From NCBI GenBank assembly GCA_013813775.1, contig JACCRE010000183.1:1-32244 (forward strand): a DNA stretch of 32,244 bases, written 5' to 3'. Below, piece by piece: positions 1-7,052 of this stretch. Source of the DNA: Planctomycetaceae bacterium (GTDB lineage Bacteria; Planctomycetota; Planctomycetia; Planctomycetales; Planctomycetaceae). Every line of letters begins with the position of its first letter. Positions within the stretch are counted from its first letter, which is position 1. The notes under the pieces were generated by a model, which was given only the letters and a program-made list of their open reading frames with translations, was not told the DNA's origin and did not search any database. A program made the position numbers and the translations under genes.

Positions 1-447
1 GCACTGTCGAAGCTCGCGGACCGTTTGACCGGTCTCGGGGTGAATCGCGTGGGGCGCGACCTCGTCGAGCGGGTCGAGCACGAAGCGTCGATACCAGCAG
101 CCGGGGTGCGGAACTCGCAACCGCGGAGAGTCGATGATCTGGCTTCCGTAGAAGATAAGATCGAGATCGAGAGATCGCGGACCCCAGCGGACATCGCGGC
201 TGCGTCCCATCGCGTCTTCGACGGAAAGCAGCCGATCCAATAAGGCGATGGGATCAAGCGACGTCTCGATGGAAGCCGCCGCATTCGAGAAAGGTCCGCC
301 CGCCGCCGAGCCCATCGGCGGCGTCGAATAGATGCGGCTGACGGCACCTACCCTCAGATCGGAACCATCGAGTCGCCGCAGTGCCGCGGCGAACGCGGCC
401 GGCACGTCGCCACGGTTTCCTCCAAGAGCGATCTGGCACGGCGTCAT
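1..447 (-). CDS. folK: HPPK, 2-amino-4-hydroxy-6-hydroxymethyldihydropteridine diphosphokinase (partial, 3' end beyond window)
   Basis: This enzyme transfers pyrophosphate from ATP to 6-hydroxymethyl-7,8-dihydropterin in cytoplasmic folate synthesis. I translated the minus strand from the ATG at 447; the frame stays open to base 1 (149 residues), so only the extreme C-terminus is missing. The family signature RWGPRSLDLDLIFYG is present around residues 88-102, with the two metal-binding Asp residues of the DLDL core. The N-terminal IALGGNRGD matches the usual IALGSNLGD, and the PHP-like stretch (VPHPGCWYRRFVLDPL) near residues 115-130 is the usual substrate-loop region. The family is about 155-180 residues long. 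The next gene on the same strand, a pilin, ends 29 bp upstream. The start is the only ATG close to the family N-terminus. Confidence 0.93.
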   Translation of the reverse strand, partial: MTPCQIALGGNRGDVPAAFAAALRRLDGSDLRVGAVSRIYSTPPMGSAAGGPFSNAAASIETSLDPIALLDRLLSVEDAMGRSRDVRWGPRSLDLDLIFYGSQIIDSPRLRVPHPGCWYRRFVLDPLDEVAPHAIHPETGQTVRELRQC

Positions 448-476
448 GGCCGCCAATGTAACGCAGCGCCGCAGCG

Positions 477-665
477 TTAGAAGCCGTGCGAGTTGAGTTC
501 GCTGTCGATGTGCGAGTACATCCCGCCCGTGCCCGCTCCAACGGAACCGATCGCCGCGATGATGCTCGCGAGGATCAGCGCCAGCATGACGGCGTATTCG
601 ACGGTCGTCGGGCCGTCTTCCGACCGAAGCAGGCGAAGCAGCGGGCTCAAATTGGGGCGGTTCAT
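477..665 (-). CDS. Flp/Fap family type IVb pilin (orphan)
   Basis: This is a 62-residue prepilin of the Flp class, subunits of thin tight-adherence pili. The short N-terminal leader ends in EDG, followed by PTTVEYAVMLALILASIIAA. Cleavage after Gly18 would place Glu at +5 and Tyr at +6, as in Flp pilins, followed by one hydrophobic helix (residues about 25-45). I chose the ATG at 665 because it gives the normal short leader and has a GGGGAAAG ribosome-binding site about 8 bases upstream. A longer frame reaches 827 but has no pilin-like sequence there. No tad/cpa/rcp assembly gene or prepilin peptidase lies in the window, so the secretion machinery must be encoded elsewhere. It could be co-transcribed with folK. 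Confidence 0.85.
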   Translation of the reverse strand: MNRPNLSPLLRLLRSEDGPTTVEYAVMLALILASIIAAIGSVGAGTGGMYSHIDSELNSHGF

Positions 666-1099
666 GGCTCGATCTTTCCCCGAAGGCGTGGCGTGACTTC
701 TGATTGCCGGCATCGGCCGGAGGGCTTGTCCGCGGGGGAGCGTTTTCCGTTCAACCGCCGGTTCAGCCGGCGCTCGCGACGCATCGGACAAGGTGCACAA
801 ACTTACGTCGCGAAAGCGACCCGTCAAATCGCAACGGTCGCGGTTTCCTCAACGATCATGCCGAGAATGGCGGTCGTGTGAGGGATCTGCCGGGATCGCC
901 GCCTCTAAGCCCCTCCAAGTCGGCACAGGCGACAGAACCGTCAAACCGCGTCGCGGGCTGGCAAAGCGGGCCGAATGAGCGCAGAATGAACCTGTCAGCG
1001 GCCGGACGGTTGGATTTTCAAACCGGGTGCCGCTTCGTGCTGCCGCCCGTGGAATTGATCTGCGGGCGTTTCCCGTTCCGGAGTGAGGTCAGGTCGTCT
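666..1099. other. Divergent intergenic region between the pilin gene and infA
   Basis: There is no convincing gene in these 434 bp. The region must hold the promoters for the minus-strand pilin and for plus-strand infA. The only structure I noticed is a small perfect hairpin at 756-772 (CGCCGG, loop TTCAG, CCGGCG). A plus-strand frame runs through the whole region into infA, but its composition and content are not protein-like, and IF-1 is normally 72 residues, so it is not taken as an extension. Confidence 0.5.
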
Positions 1100-1318
1100 A
1101 TGGCCAAAGAAGAGGCCATCGAGATGGAGGGGGTCGTCACCGAGGCCCTTGCCAACACTCAGTTTCGCGTCGAACTCGACAGCGGGCACGAAGTGCTCGC
1201 GCACGTCGCCGGCAAAATGCGCAAGCACTTCATCCGCATCGTGCCGGGTGACCGCGTGAAGGTCGAAGTCTCGCCCTACGACGTGAAACGCGGCCGGATC
1301 ATCTACCGAGAGCGATGA
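1100..1318 (+). CDS. infA: Translation initiation factor IF-1
   Basis: IF-1 binds the ribosomal A site on the 30S subunit with IF-2 and IF-3 during initiation. The 72-residue product starting [13 protein letters not shown] has the single S1/OB-fold of the family. Diagnostic stretches are [33 protein letters not shown] and [13 protein letters not shown], ending in the typical [10 protein letters not shown]. The length is exactly that of bacterial IF-1. The ATG at 1100 is chosen because it gives the canonical MAKEE start; the reading frame is open far upstream but that part is not conserved. It is followed 99 bp later by rnhA, with an inverted repeat in the gap. Confidence 0.97.
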   Translation: MAKEEAIEMEGVVTEALANTQFRVELDSGHEVLAHVAGKMRKHFIRIVPGDRVKVEVSPYDVKRGRIIYRER

Positions 1319-1323
1319 CACGA

Positions 1324-1407
1324 GTGGCCGGTGGCCGGTGATCAGCGGTCGGTTCCCAAGCTGCTGACCCGAGCCGGACGTACCACTGATCACCGGCCAG
1401 TGACCAC
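1324..1407. repeat. Head-to-head imperfect inverted repeat pair in the infA-rnhA gap
   Basis: The left arm (1324-1349) and the reverse complement of the right arm (1382-1407) match at 22 of 26 positions, including 14 uninterrupted bases (TGGCCGGTGATCAG). The 32-base spacer is not repeated. The pair fills nearly the whole gap between infA and rnhA and could fold into a long hairpin in the transcript. It has no T-run, so it does not look like a standard intrinsic terminator. Confidence 0.8.
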
Positions 1408-1417
1408 TTTCTCCAAT

Positions 1418-1885
1418 ATGCCCGACGGCCCCGAAGTCATTCTCTTCACCGACGGGGCTTGCCGTGGGAATCCGGGTCCGGGCGGTTGGGCCTACATCCT
1501 GCGACACGTCGCGACGGGTGCCGAACGCGAAGCCGCGGGCGGCGAGAAGCTCACGACGAACAACCAGATGGAATTGCAGGGCCTGATTCAAGGCCTGGCG
1601 GCACTGACCCGGCCCACGCAGGTCGAGGTCGTCACCGACAGCACGTATGTCGCCAAGGGCAGTCACGAATGGCTGCCGAACTGGAAGCGCAATGGCTGGC
1701 GACGACGGGAAGGCAAGAGCTGGAAGCCCGTCAAGAACGAAGACCTGTGGCGGCGGCTCGATGAGCTGCTGTCACGCCATCAGGTCACGTTTCATGTGGT
1801 CAAAGGCCACAGCGGCCACGCCGAGAACGAACGCTGCGACGAACTCGCGGTCGCGGCGGCGCTCGAAGCGGCTCAAGCGTCATGA
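1418..1885 (+). CDS. rnhA: Ribonuclease HI
   Basis: This enzyme cleaves the RNA strand of RNA-DNA hybrids (R-loops, Okazaki primers). The 155-residue product has the complete catalytic set: Asp12 (FTDGAC), Glu52 (MEL), Asp74 (VTDSTYV) and Asp141 (ERCDELA), plus the catalytic-loop His in KGHSGHAENE (131-134). The basic-protrusion region WLPNWKRNGWRRREGKSW (85-102) marks it as the E. coli-like type I enzyme, and its length equals E. coli RNase HI. The start at ATG 1418 is chosen because upstream in-frame codons run back through the inverted repeat and have no family similarity. The stop codon overlaps the first bases of the repeat at 1884. Confidence 0.96.
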   Translation: MPDGPEVILFTDGACRGNPGPGGWAYILRHVATGAEREAAGGEKLTTNNQMELQGLIQGLAALTRPTQVEVVTDSTYVAKGSHEWLPNWKRNGWRRREGKSWKPVKNEDLWRRLDELLSRHQVTFHVVKGHSGHAENERCDELAVAAALEAAQAS

Positions 1886-1954
1886 GCCGCGAGCGTCAGC
1901 GACCGGAGGCATGCGACCAGCTACGAAAACTCCGGTCGCTGACGCTCCCGGCTC
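1884..1954. repeat. Near-perfect inverted repeat at the end of rnhA, likely bidirectional terminator
   Basis: The left arm 1884-1908 and the reverse complement of 1930-1954 agree at 24 of 25 bases, with a 21-base loop. The core reads GAGCGTCAGCGACCGGAG. It begins inside the rnhA stop codon and sits between convergent rnhA and the first TM2 gene, so it could end transcription from both sides. It lacks a T-tract. From memory, similar GAGCGTCAGCGACCGG palindromes recur in planctomycete genomes; I could not check this. Confidence 0.85.
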
Positions 1955-1967
1955 GCTCTATTGCGCT

Positions 1968-2261
1968 TCAGAACCACTCTTTCTTGCCGAGCATGTACGT
2001 CTCATAGAATTCATCGTCGGGCTTCGTCAGATAGATGATGCCTTCGATGATGCCGATGACATGCGACACTACGGCGAGGAATCCGCATGAAAGCAGTGAG
2101 ATCAACAACATGATCACACCGGCGGTCGTGTAGCCAAGGATGAACTTGTGCACGCCCAGGCTGCCGAGCAGGATCCCGCAAATGCCGGCGGCCATCTTTT
2201 TGCTCGCGGCTTCAGAACGCTCGGGCGGCAGCGGGCCGGCATTTCCAGGATAGGTCGCCAT
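1968..2261 (-). CDS. TM2 domain-containing membrane protein (copy 1)
   Basis: This is a 97-residue protein. A proline-rich N-terminus is followed by RSEAASKKMAAGICGILLGS, LGVHKFILGYTTAGVIMLLI and a second hydrophobic segment. This is the TM2 fold: two transmembrane helices joined by a short turn, with the conserved G.HKFILG.T motif. The function of prokaryotic TM2 proteins is not well defined. The C-terminus ends in MLGKKEWF, identical to the end of the neighbouring copy. The start is set at ATG 2261 (MATYPGN), with AAGG about 9 bases upstream; a longer frame upstream to 2363 overlaps the end of copy 2 and is not conserved with it. It lies 92 bp downstream of copy 2, probably in one transcript. 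Confidence 0.85.
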   Translation of the reverse strand: MATYPGNAGPLPPERSEAASKKMAAGICGILLGSLGVHKFILGYTTAGVIMLLISLLSCGFLAVVSHVIGIIEGIIYLTKPDDEFYETYMLGKKEWF

Positions 2262-2353
2262 GATGTCGTGCCTTGGGAAGTGAGACGTCGAATGCAGGAA
2301 GTGGGTGTCAGGACCGGGTTCGCGAGACGACATCCCACTCCCCAGATCCGCGC

Positions 2354-2743
2354 TTAGAACCATTCTTTCTTGCCGAGCATATACGTTTGGTAGAACTCTT
2401 CGTCTGATTTCGTCAGATAAATGATCCCCTCGATAAGCCCGATGATTCCCATGATGCCTGCCGCCGGTAGCGTGATGCCGCAGGTCGCGAAACCGAGCAC
2501 GAGGGTCGCCACCGAAACGGCGAGCATGATGGCCCCGGCCGTCGTGTAGTTCAGAATGAACTTGTGCACGCCGAAGGTGCCGAGCAGGATACCCGTGATC
2601 CCTGCCGCCAGCTTTTTGCTGGCGGCCTCGCTGCGATCCGGAGGTCCATAGAAGCCGGGATCGCCGGGCGGCAGGTCATAATTCGGCGGAGGCGCGCCGT
2701 AATTCGAGTCGGCCGGCGGGGTGCCGTACGGGTCGGTGGTCAT
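2354..2743 (-). CDS. TM2 domain-containing membrane protein (copy 2)
   Basis: This 129-residue paralogue of the gene just downstream has a longer Pro/Tyr-rich cytoplasmic N-terminus (residues 1-36). The TM2 core starts at RSEAASKKLAAGITGILLGT and FGVHKFILNYTTAGAIML. The second hydrophobic stretch is longer than in copy 1 (about residues 72-108) and may form two helices. The tail TYMLGKKEWF is shared exactly with copy 1, and a KSDEEFYQ segment corresponds to KPDDEFYE. The copies are clearly a tandem duplication that has since diverged in the membrane part. The molecular role is unknown. Confidence 0.87.
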   Translation of the reverse strand: MTTDPYGTPPADSNYGAPPPNYDLPPGDPGFYGPPDRSEAASKKLAAGITGILLGTFGVHKFILNYTTAGAIMLAVSVATLVLGFATCGITLPAAGIMGIIGLIEGIIYLTKSDEEFYQTYMLGKKEWF

Positions 2744-3146
2744 GAGGCCCTCGCAGTCGCACAGGAGATCGCGGTTTCGGCGTTATTCGCCGGACACCGC
2801 TCAATCTTGCGCGACAGCATACGACAACGCCGAAACGAAGCAACGGGATGCGGAGGAAAGTGGTTTGCAACCTGTGCTCGCGCGAGCGGAATAGTTAACA
2901 GCGGATGCGACCTGCCCTCGTGTCGTTGCGCACTTCTTTGGCATGCATCCGCGTATTGACACCTATGATTCCAACGCAAGTGTCGTAGACGTCATTGTTT
3001 GCGGCGACCCGACGCAAGCGGTGCGTCCGTGGTATACGAGTTGCGTCCGCTTCGTCGAGGAGTAACGGCTCCTCCGAACCTCCGCAGTCGTGGGCTGCAT
3101 GGCGGCCCGTGCTCGAACTGCGGCACGAAATCTTTCCCGAGGGCTG
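2744..3146. other. Intergenic region between the TM2 pair and the HAD phosphatase
   Basis: No gene is supported in these 403 bp. The region is divergent, so it should hold promoters for both sides. A perfect 11-bp inverted repeat (2774-2784 with 2826-2836) lies close to the TM2 start. A TTGACA hexamer occurs at 2956-2961 on the plus strand, but no suitable -10 is found 16-19 bases downstream, so I do not call it a promoter. Confidence 0.45.
2774..2836. repeat. Perfect 11-bp inverted repeat upstream of the TM2 genes
   Basis: GTTTCGGCGTT at 2774-2784 is the exact reverse complement of 2826-2836, with 41 bases between. It lies 31-93 bases upstream of the TM2 copy 2 start on the minus strand. 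It could be an operator-like dyad or a leader stem-loop. Nothing else supports either choice. Confidence 0.55.
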
Positions 3147-3920
3147 ATGATGACGATGGATTTGCGGGACATGGACGAGAAGCACGGTTACCTCATCGAC
3201 ATGGACGGCGTGCTGTATCGAGGCGCCGAGGTCATCCCCGGCGCCGGCGATTTCATTCACAACTTGCGTGAGCGCGAGATCCCTTTCAGGCTGCTCACCA
3301 ACAACAGCCAGCGAACGCGTCGCGACGTCGTCGCCAAGCTGGCCCGGATGGGAATCGAAGTCGAAGATGAACACGTCTTCACAAGCGCGGTCGCGACGGC
3401 GAGGTTTCTCGCGCAGCAGAAGCCGCATGGAACGGCATTCGTCATCGGCGAAGGTGGCTTGCTGAACGCACTGCACGAAAGCGGCTACGCGATCGTCGAT
3501 CACGACCCCGATTATGTCGTCGTCGCCGAAGGCCGCACGTTCAACCTCGAACTCGTCGAGGCCGCCGTGCGGATGATCATGGGAGGCGCGAAATTGATCG
3601 CGACCAACCTCGATCCCAACTGCCCCACCGACCGCGGCCTGCGGCCGGGTTGCGGAGCGATGGTCGCGATGCTCGAAATCGCGACGGGGTTGAAGGCCTT
3701 CAGCGTCGGCAAGCCCAGCCCCGTGATGATGCGAGCGGCTCGAAAGGAACTCGGCCTCTCCACCGATGAAACGACGATGATCGGCGACACGATGGAGACC
3801 GACATCCTCGGCGGCGTCCAGCTTGGCTTTCACACGGTGTTGGTGCTCAGCGGCGGTACGACGCGCGACGATCTGCCTCGATACGCCTACCGGCCCGAGG
3901 TTGTCGTCGCAAGTACGTAG
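3147..3920 (+). CDS. HAD-IIA family hydrolase, NagD/UmpH-like phosphatase
   Basis: This is a predicted cytoplasmic phosphatase of the haloacid dehalogenase superfamily, subclass IIA. Family members dephosphorylate nucleotides or small sugar phosphates; the substrate here cannot be told. The 257-residue product has motif I DMDGVL (Asp18, Asp20), motif II LLTNNS near residue 50, motif III lysine in GKPSP near 189 and motif IV GDTMETD near 211-217. The C2 cap (residues about 80-180) is of the NagD type. The length matches NagD (about 250). ATG 3147 follows GAGGG at a normal distance; ATGs at 3150 and 3156 are equally in frame. A perfect intrinsic terminator follows the stop codon. Confidence 0.9.
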   Translation: MMTMDLRDMDEKHGYLIDMDGVLYRGAEVIPGAGDFIHNLREREIPFRLLTNNSQRTRRDVVAKLARMGIEVEDEHVFTSAVATARFLAQQKPHGTAFVIGEGGLLNALHESGYAIVDHDPDYVVVAEGRTFNLELVEAAVRMIMGGAKLIATNLDPNCPTDRGLRPGCGAMVAMLEIATGLKAFSVGKPSPVMMRAARKELGLSTDETTMIGDTMETDILGGVQLGFHTVLVLSGGTTRDDLPRYAYRPEVVVAST

Positions 3921-3948
3921 CCGTCTTCGTCGGATGCGAAGCGAACCG

Positions 3949-3983
3949 AGAGGCCCCTCTTCCAGGTGAGAGGGGCCTCTTTT
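3949..3983 (+). terminator. Intrinsic (Rho-independent) terminator after the HAD phosphatase
   Basis: AGAGGCCCCTCT (3949-3960) and AGAGGGGCCTCT (3969-3980) form a perfect 12-bp GC-rich stem with an 8-base loop, followed directly by a T-run (3980-3983). It lies 28 bases after the stop codon of the HAD gene and isolates it from the large operon that follows. Confidence 0.93.
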
Positions 3984-4030
3984 CATCGAGGTGTCGTCAA
4001 GTATGGGTCGTCACGGCGATTCCACGCTCG

Positions 4031-4059
4031 TTGACACTGCGAAATCGGTTCCATAGCAT
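4031..4059 (+). promoter_or_regulatory. Sigma70-like promoter for the Exb-type cluster
   Basis: A consensus -35 TTGACA (4031-4036) is separated by exactly 17 bases from TAGCAT (4054-4059), which matches four of six -10 positions including the key T, A and final T. Transcription would start near 4066, giving a leader of about 63 bases before the ATG at 4129. It lies directly behind the terminator at 3949-3983, where a new transcription unit would be expected to start. Confidence 0.6.
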
Positions 4060-4128
4060 CAAAAAACACCTTCCCGATCGAGGACATGTCGCCGGCATGG
4101 GCCGTCGGCGAGACCGGAATATCGTTTC

Positions 4129-5826
4129 ATGCGGCGACTCGCCGTTCTGCTGATCGCATCGTTCGGGGCATGTCAGTCCTCCGCAACTGCTGCGGACGCG
4201 CCGCCCGGGATCGATGCCGCCATCCGTCGCGGGGCCGTGCATCTCAAGACGGCGATCGCCCGCGCTCCCAAAACCGGCGAGTCGGTGCTCTCGGCTTTGG
4301 CGCTCGTCAAAGCCGGTGAAGACGTCGACGGTCCCGAGGTCAAGGCGGTTCTCGCTGCGATCGAGGAACGCTGCGCGAACGCCGAGTACAAACCCGGCGC
4401 CCATCATTACTACGCCGCCGGATTGGAATTGATGCTGCTCGAAGCAATCGATCCCGATCGCTATCGCGGCGAAATGGAAAAAGTGCTCGCCTACATGCTG
4501 GCGGGGCAACTCACAAGTGGAGCGTGGTATTACCCCGATCAAACGGGGACGGGCGACACCAGCATCACGCAGTACGCCGCTCTGGGCTTGTGGGCGGCGG
4601 AGCGAGCCGGCCTGCAAGTCCCCCGAGAAGCCTGGGATCGCATGGCCTTGTGGCACATCCGCACGCAGGTCAGGGACGGCGGCTTCGCCTACCATCCCGG
4701 CGAGACCGGTGAGAATCAGTCGTCGTTACCTTCACTGACCGTCGGCGGCGCCGCGAGCCTGCTGCTCGCACAGCTTCACTTGCACGGAGGAAGCGATGGA
4801 GCAAAGCGAACGCCCTCGAAGGTCACGACGCGGGAAGCGCAAACCGGAAGAGTTTTCGGTGTGCTCGAGGCCGTACCGACGGATGCTGCCGCCAACGATC
4901 CCAAGACACCCGCGCCCGATCGCGGCTACGCGGTGAAGGCGAATTCCGACGCCATCCAGAAGAGCGTCGATCGCGCTGTCGCGTGGGCGACGACGAACTT
5001 CAGGCTCCCGCCGAGCCAACTCTGGCGCATGTACTTCCTCTACGGCGTGGAACGCATGACCGCGCTGGGAAATCTCACCGCGCTCGGCTCGCATGACTGG
5101 TATGCGGAAGGAGCGGCGTGGCTCCTCAAGGAACAACAACCGAACGGTGCCTGGACCGACAATGGCGGCGAGGTGATCGCCACCGCGTTCTCGATCCTGT
5201 TTCTGTCGAAATCGACCGCGAAGATGCTCGGTCGATCCTATGATGTCGCGGAACTCGGCGGCGGCTTGCTCGCCGGCGGTCGCGGCCTGCCGGACGATCT
5301 CGGCAGGGTGAAGGTCACTGGCGGCAACGTCGAGAAGCGCGAGGCGGGCGGTCCACTCGACGAGTTGCTGGGGCGACTCGAAAGCGTTTCGGGGGCCGAC
5401 GTGCCCGACGTGCAGAACGCCGTTCTCGAAGCGATCCGCTTCGGCGATCGCGAGAAGCTCATCGGTCAGCGAGAACGACTGCGCCGTCTCGTTCTCGATC
5501 CGCGCCCCGAGGTCCGGCGGACGGCGCTGTGGGCACTCGGTCGCGGCGGCGAACTCTCGGACGTTCCGCTCCTGATTCGCGGACTGTCCGACGAAGACGC
5601 GGCGGTCGAGATCGAAGCTCATAATGCGTTGTGTGTGCTGTCCCGCCGCCCGTTGGCGTTCGGTCTGTCGGGCGATCCGCTGGGATCGCTGCCGGAGGAC
5701 GCTTCCGACGCTCAGAAGGCACAAACGCTCGCCGCCTGGCGACAGGAGGCCGTCGCCGCCTGGACGGAGTGGTATCGCCGCGTCGCGCCCTATGATGAAC
5801 GAGACGGGCTTGGCCTTTTTCGATGA
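4129..5826 (+). CDS. Exported prenyltransferase/squalene-oxidase-fold protein with C-terminal HEAT-like repeats
   Basis: This 565-residue protein starts with a signal peptide (MRRLAVLLIASFGACQSSATAADA; cleavage probably after ADA near residue 24). Residues about 30-370 carry the repeats of the alpha/alpha-toroid fold found in squalene-hopene cyclases and prenyltransferases: QLTSGAWYYP near 126, QVRDGGFAYHPG near 182 and QQPNGAWTDNGGEVIATAF near 337. I did not find the DxDD acid motif of triterpene cyclases, so catalysis of that kind is unlikely. Residues about 425-520 contain HEAT-like helices (VRRTALWALGRGG, IEAHNALCVLSRR). As first gene of the cluster with TonB/Exb-type proteins it is more likely a periplasmic binding or scaffold protein than an enzyme. 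ATG 4129 is the only start giving a signal peptide. Confidence 0.78.
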   Translation: MRRLAVLLIASFGACQSSATAADAPPGIDAAIRRGAVHLKTAIARAPKTGESVLSALALVKAGEDVDGPEVKAVLAAIEERCANAEYKPGAHHYYAAGLELMLLEAIDPDRYRGEMEKVLAYMLAGQLTSGAWYYPDQTGTGDTSITQYAALGLWAAERAGLQVPREAWDRMALWHIRTQVRDGGFAYHPGETGENQSSLPSLTVGGAASLLLAQLHLHGGSDGAKRTPSKVTTREAQTGRVFGVLEAVPTDAAANDPKTPAPDRGYAVKANSDAIQKSVDRAVAWATTNFRLPPSQLWRMYFLYGVERMTALGNLTALGSHDWYAEGAAWLLKEQQPNGAWTDNGGEVIATAFSILFLSKSTAKMLGRSYDVAELGGGLLAGGRGLPDDLGRVKVTGGNVEKREAGGPLDELLGRLESVSGADVPDVQNAVLEAIRFGDREKLIGQRERLRRLVLDPRPEVRRTALWALGRGGELSDVPLLIRGLSDEDAAVEIEAHNALCVLSRRPLAFGLSGDPLGSLPEDASDAQKAQTLAAWRQEAVAAWTEWYRRVAPYDERDGLGLFR

Positions 5827-5861
5827 CGCGAGCGATGTTTTAAGAACCTGCCAATCAGAAC

Positions 5862-6023
5862 CCCTCTCCTCTGGGGAGAGGGGCCGGAGTGAGCGGAGGA
5901 AGCGGCGGCAGCATTGATCGAGCCGGTGCTCAACTCGTCGGGGTTCGCGGAACAAAATAACATGACATCAGATCGAGCGTCATAACACCCCTCACGCCCG
6001 ACCCCTCTCCCCAGAGGAGAGGG
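5862..6023. repeat. Paired inverted repeat A (REPIN-like, CCCCTCTCC family)
   Basis: The left arm (5862-5893) and right arm (5991-6023) are inverted copies sharing 22 uninterrupted bases (CCCTCTCCTCTGGGGAGAGG plus GG), then a looser match ending in GTGAG. Each arm is itself a small palindrome (CCCCTCTCC, loop TCTGG, GGAGAGGGG). The arms face each other around a 97-base spacer. It lies fully between genes and accounts for most of the 268-bp gap before the TonB-like gene. Confidence 0.88.
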
Positions 6024-6094
6024 AAGCCGGTGTAACTGCGGCCCTTCAACAACGTCATCACTGCCCTAAACTCTCAGGTATAACACGCCCAAAC

Positions 6095-6997
6095 GTGAGC
6101 AGCCCCGCAGCTCCCACTCGTCCCAAGGCACAAGGTCCGGTCATGAAGGTGACCGGCTACGATCGCGCATCGGCGTTCGTGCTGGCGGCCGTGCTCGCGA
6201 CCGGCGTGTCGGTGCTGATGCTCGTCGCCATTTGGTCGGCCCAGCACAATTGGCGGACCGACGACGCCGTGCCGTTGGAACTCGTGGTGACGAGCGGCGG
6301 CGAAGAGGACGGCTCCGAGACGGAAACGCTCGATCTCAAGACTCCCTTCGAAGAAACGCCCGATCCGTCGCTCGCGGAAGTCCGCGACGACAAGACCGAG
6401 ATCGAACCGATGCTGGAATCAGTCGTCGATCTCGCCGACCGCGCGACCGATATGGCCCGTCAGCAGTCGGATACCGACGCGGTCAACGCCGGCAATCCCG
6501 GCAGTAAGAGCGGAACGGGCGGCGCGGCATTGGGCATCGGTCCCGGCGACGGCGGACTGCCGCGTGAGCAGCGCTGGTTCGTGCGCTTTTCGGAAGGCGG
6601 CACCACATACCAATACGCGAAGGAGCTCGATTCCTTCGGCATCGAACTCGGCGCGTTGCTGCCCGGCGGCAAGCTTGCCTACGTGTCGAACCTGTCCGCC
6701 GATCGACCGACGGTGCGCCATTCCGAGAGCGGCGCGGGGGAAGATCGTCTCTACTTCACCTGGCAAGGCGGCGGTCGCCGCACCGCCGACATCGAGCTGT
6801 TCCGGAAGGTCGGGATCGATGTCGGCACGGCACCGGTGTTCCACTTTTACCCGAAGCCGACGGAAGAACGTCTGGCAAGGCTCGAATCCGAGTATGCAAA
6901 CCGCCAGACTCGCGACATCCGCAGAACCTACTTTGCGGTTGAACCGCGCGGGGCGAAGTTCGAATTCGTCGTGACCCGTCAGGCGTACTTCCGGTAG
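6095..6997 (+). CDS. Single-pass inner-membrane protein, TonB/TolA-like link protein (putative)
   Basis: I do not recognise a named family. The product (300 residues from GTG 6095) has a short basic N-terminus, one transmembrane helix at about 27-48 and an acidic linker (residues 65-110, rich in Glu/Asp/Thr/Pro). A Gly-rich hinge at about 128-155 is followed by a folded C-terminal domain of about 140 residues containing WFVRFSEGGTTYQYAKELDS. This N-in, C-out topology and its place directly before exbB suggest a TonB- or TolA-like partner of the ExbB/ExbD motor; that role is inference. ATG 6143 is an alternative start with a better-placed AAGGT ribosome-binding site and would still keep the membrane helix. 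Confidence 0.65.
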   Translation: MSSPAAPTRPKAQGPVMKVTGYDRASAFVLAAVLATGVSVLMLVAIWSAQHNWRTDDAVPLELVVTSGGEEDGSETETLDLKTPFEETPDPSLAEVRDDKTEIEPMLESVVDLADRATDMARQQSDTDAVNAGNPGSKSGTGGAALGIGPGDGGLPREQRWFVRFSEGGTTYQYAKELDSFGIELGALLPGGKLAYVSNLSADRPTVRHSESGAGEDRLYFTWQGGGRRTADIELFRKVGIDVGTAPVFHFYPKPTEERLARLESEYANRQTRDIRRTYFAVEPRGAKFEFVVTRQAYFR

Positions 6998-7052
6998 CGT
7001 GTCAATCGCTGTTCCGTTGCGACAACCAATCCAACATTGAAATAGATCCCCA

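Noticed and set aside
1331-1417. N-terminal extension of RNase HI
   Set aside because: The added codons come from the inverted repeat in the gap, and the family starts at the position of ATG 1418.
2956-2961. TTGACA as -35 of a promoter for the HAD gene
   Set aside because: No acceptable -10 hexamer lies 16-19 bases downstream.
2895-3986. 363-codon minus-strand frame over the HAD phosphatase
   Set aside because: It is an antisense shadow; the HAD motifs are on the plus strand.
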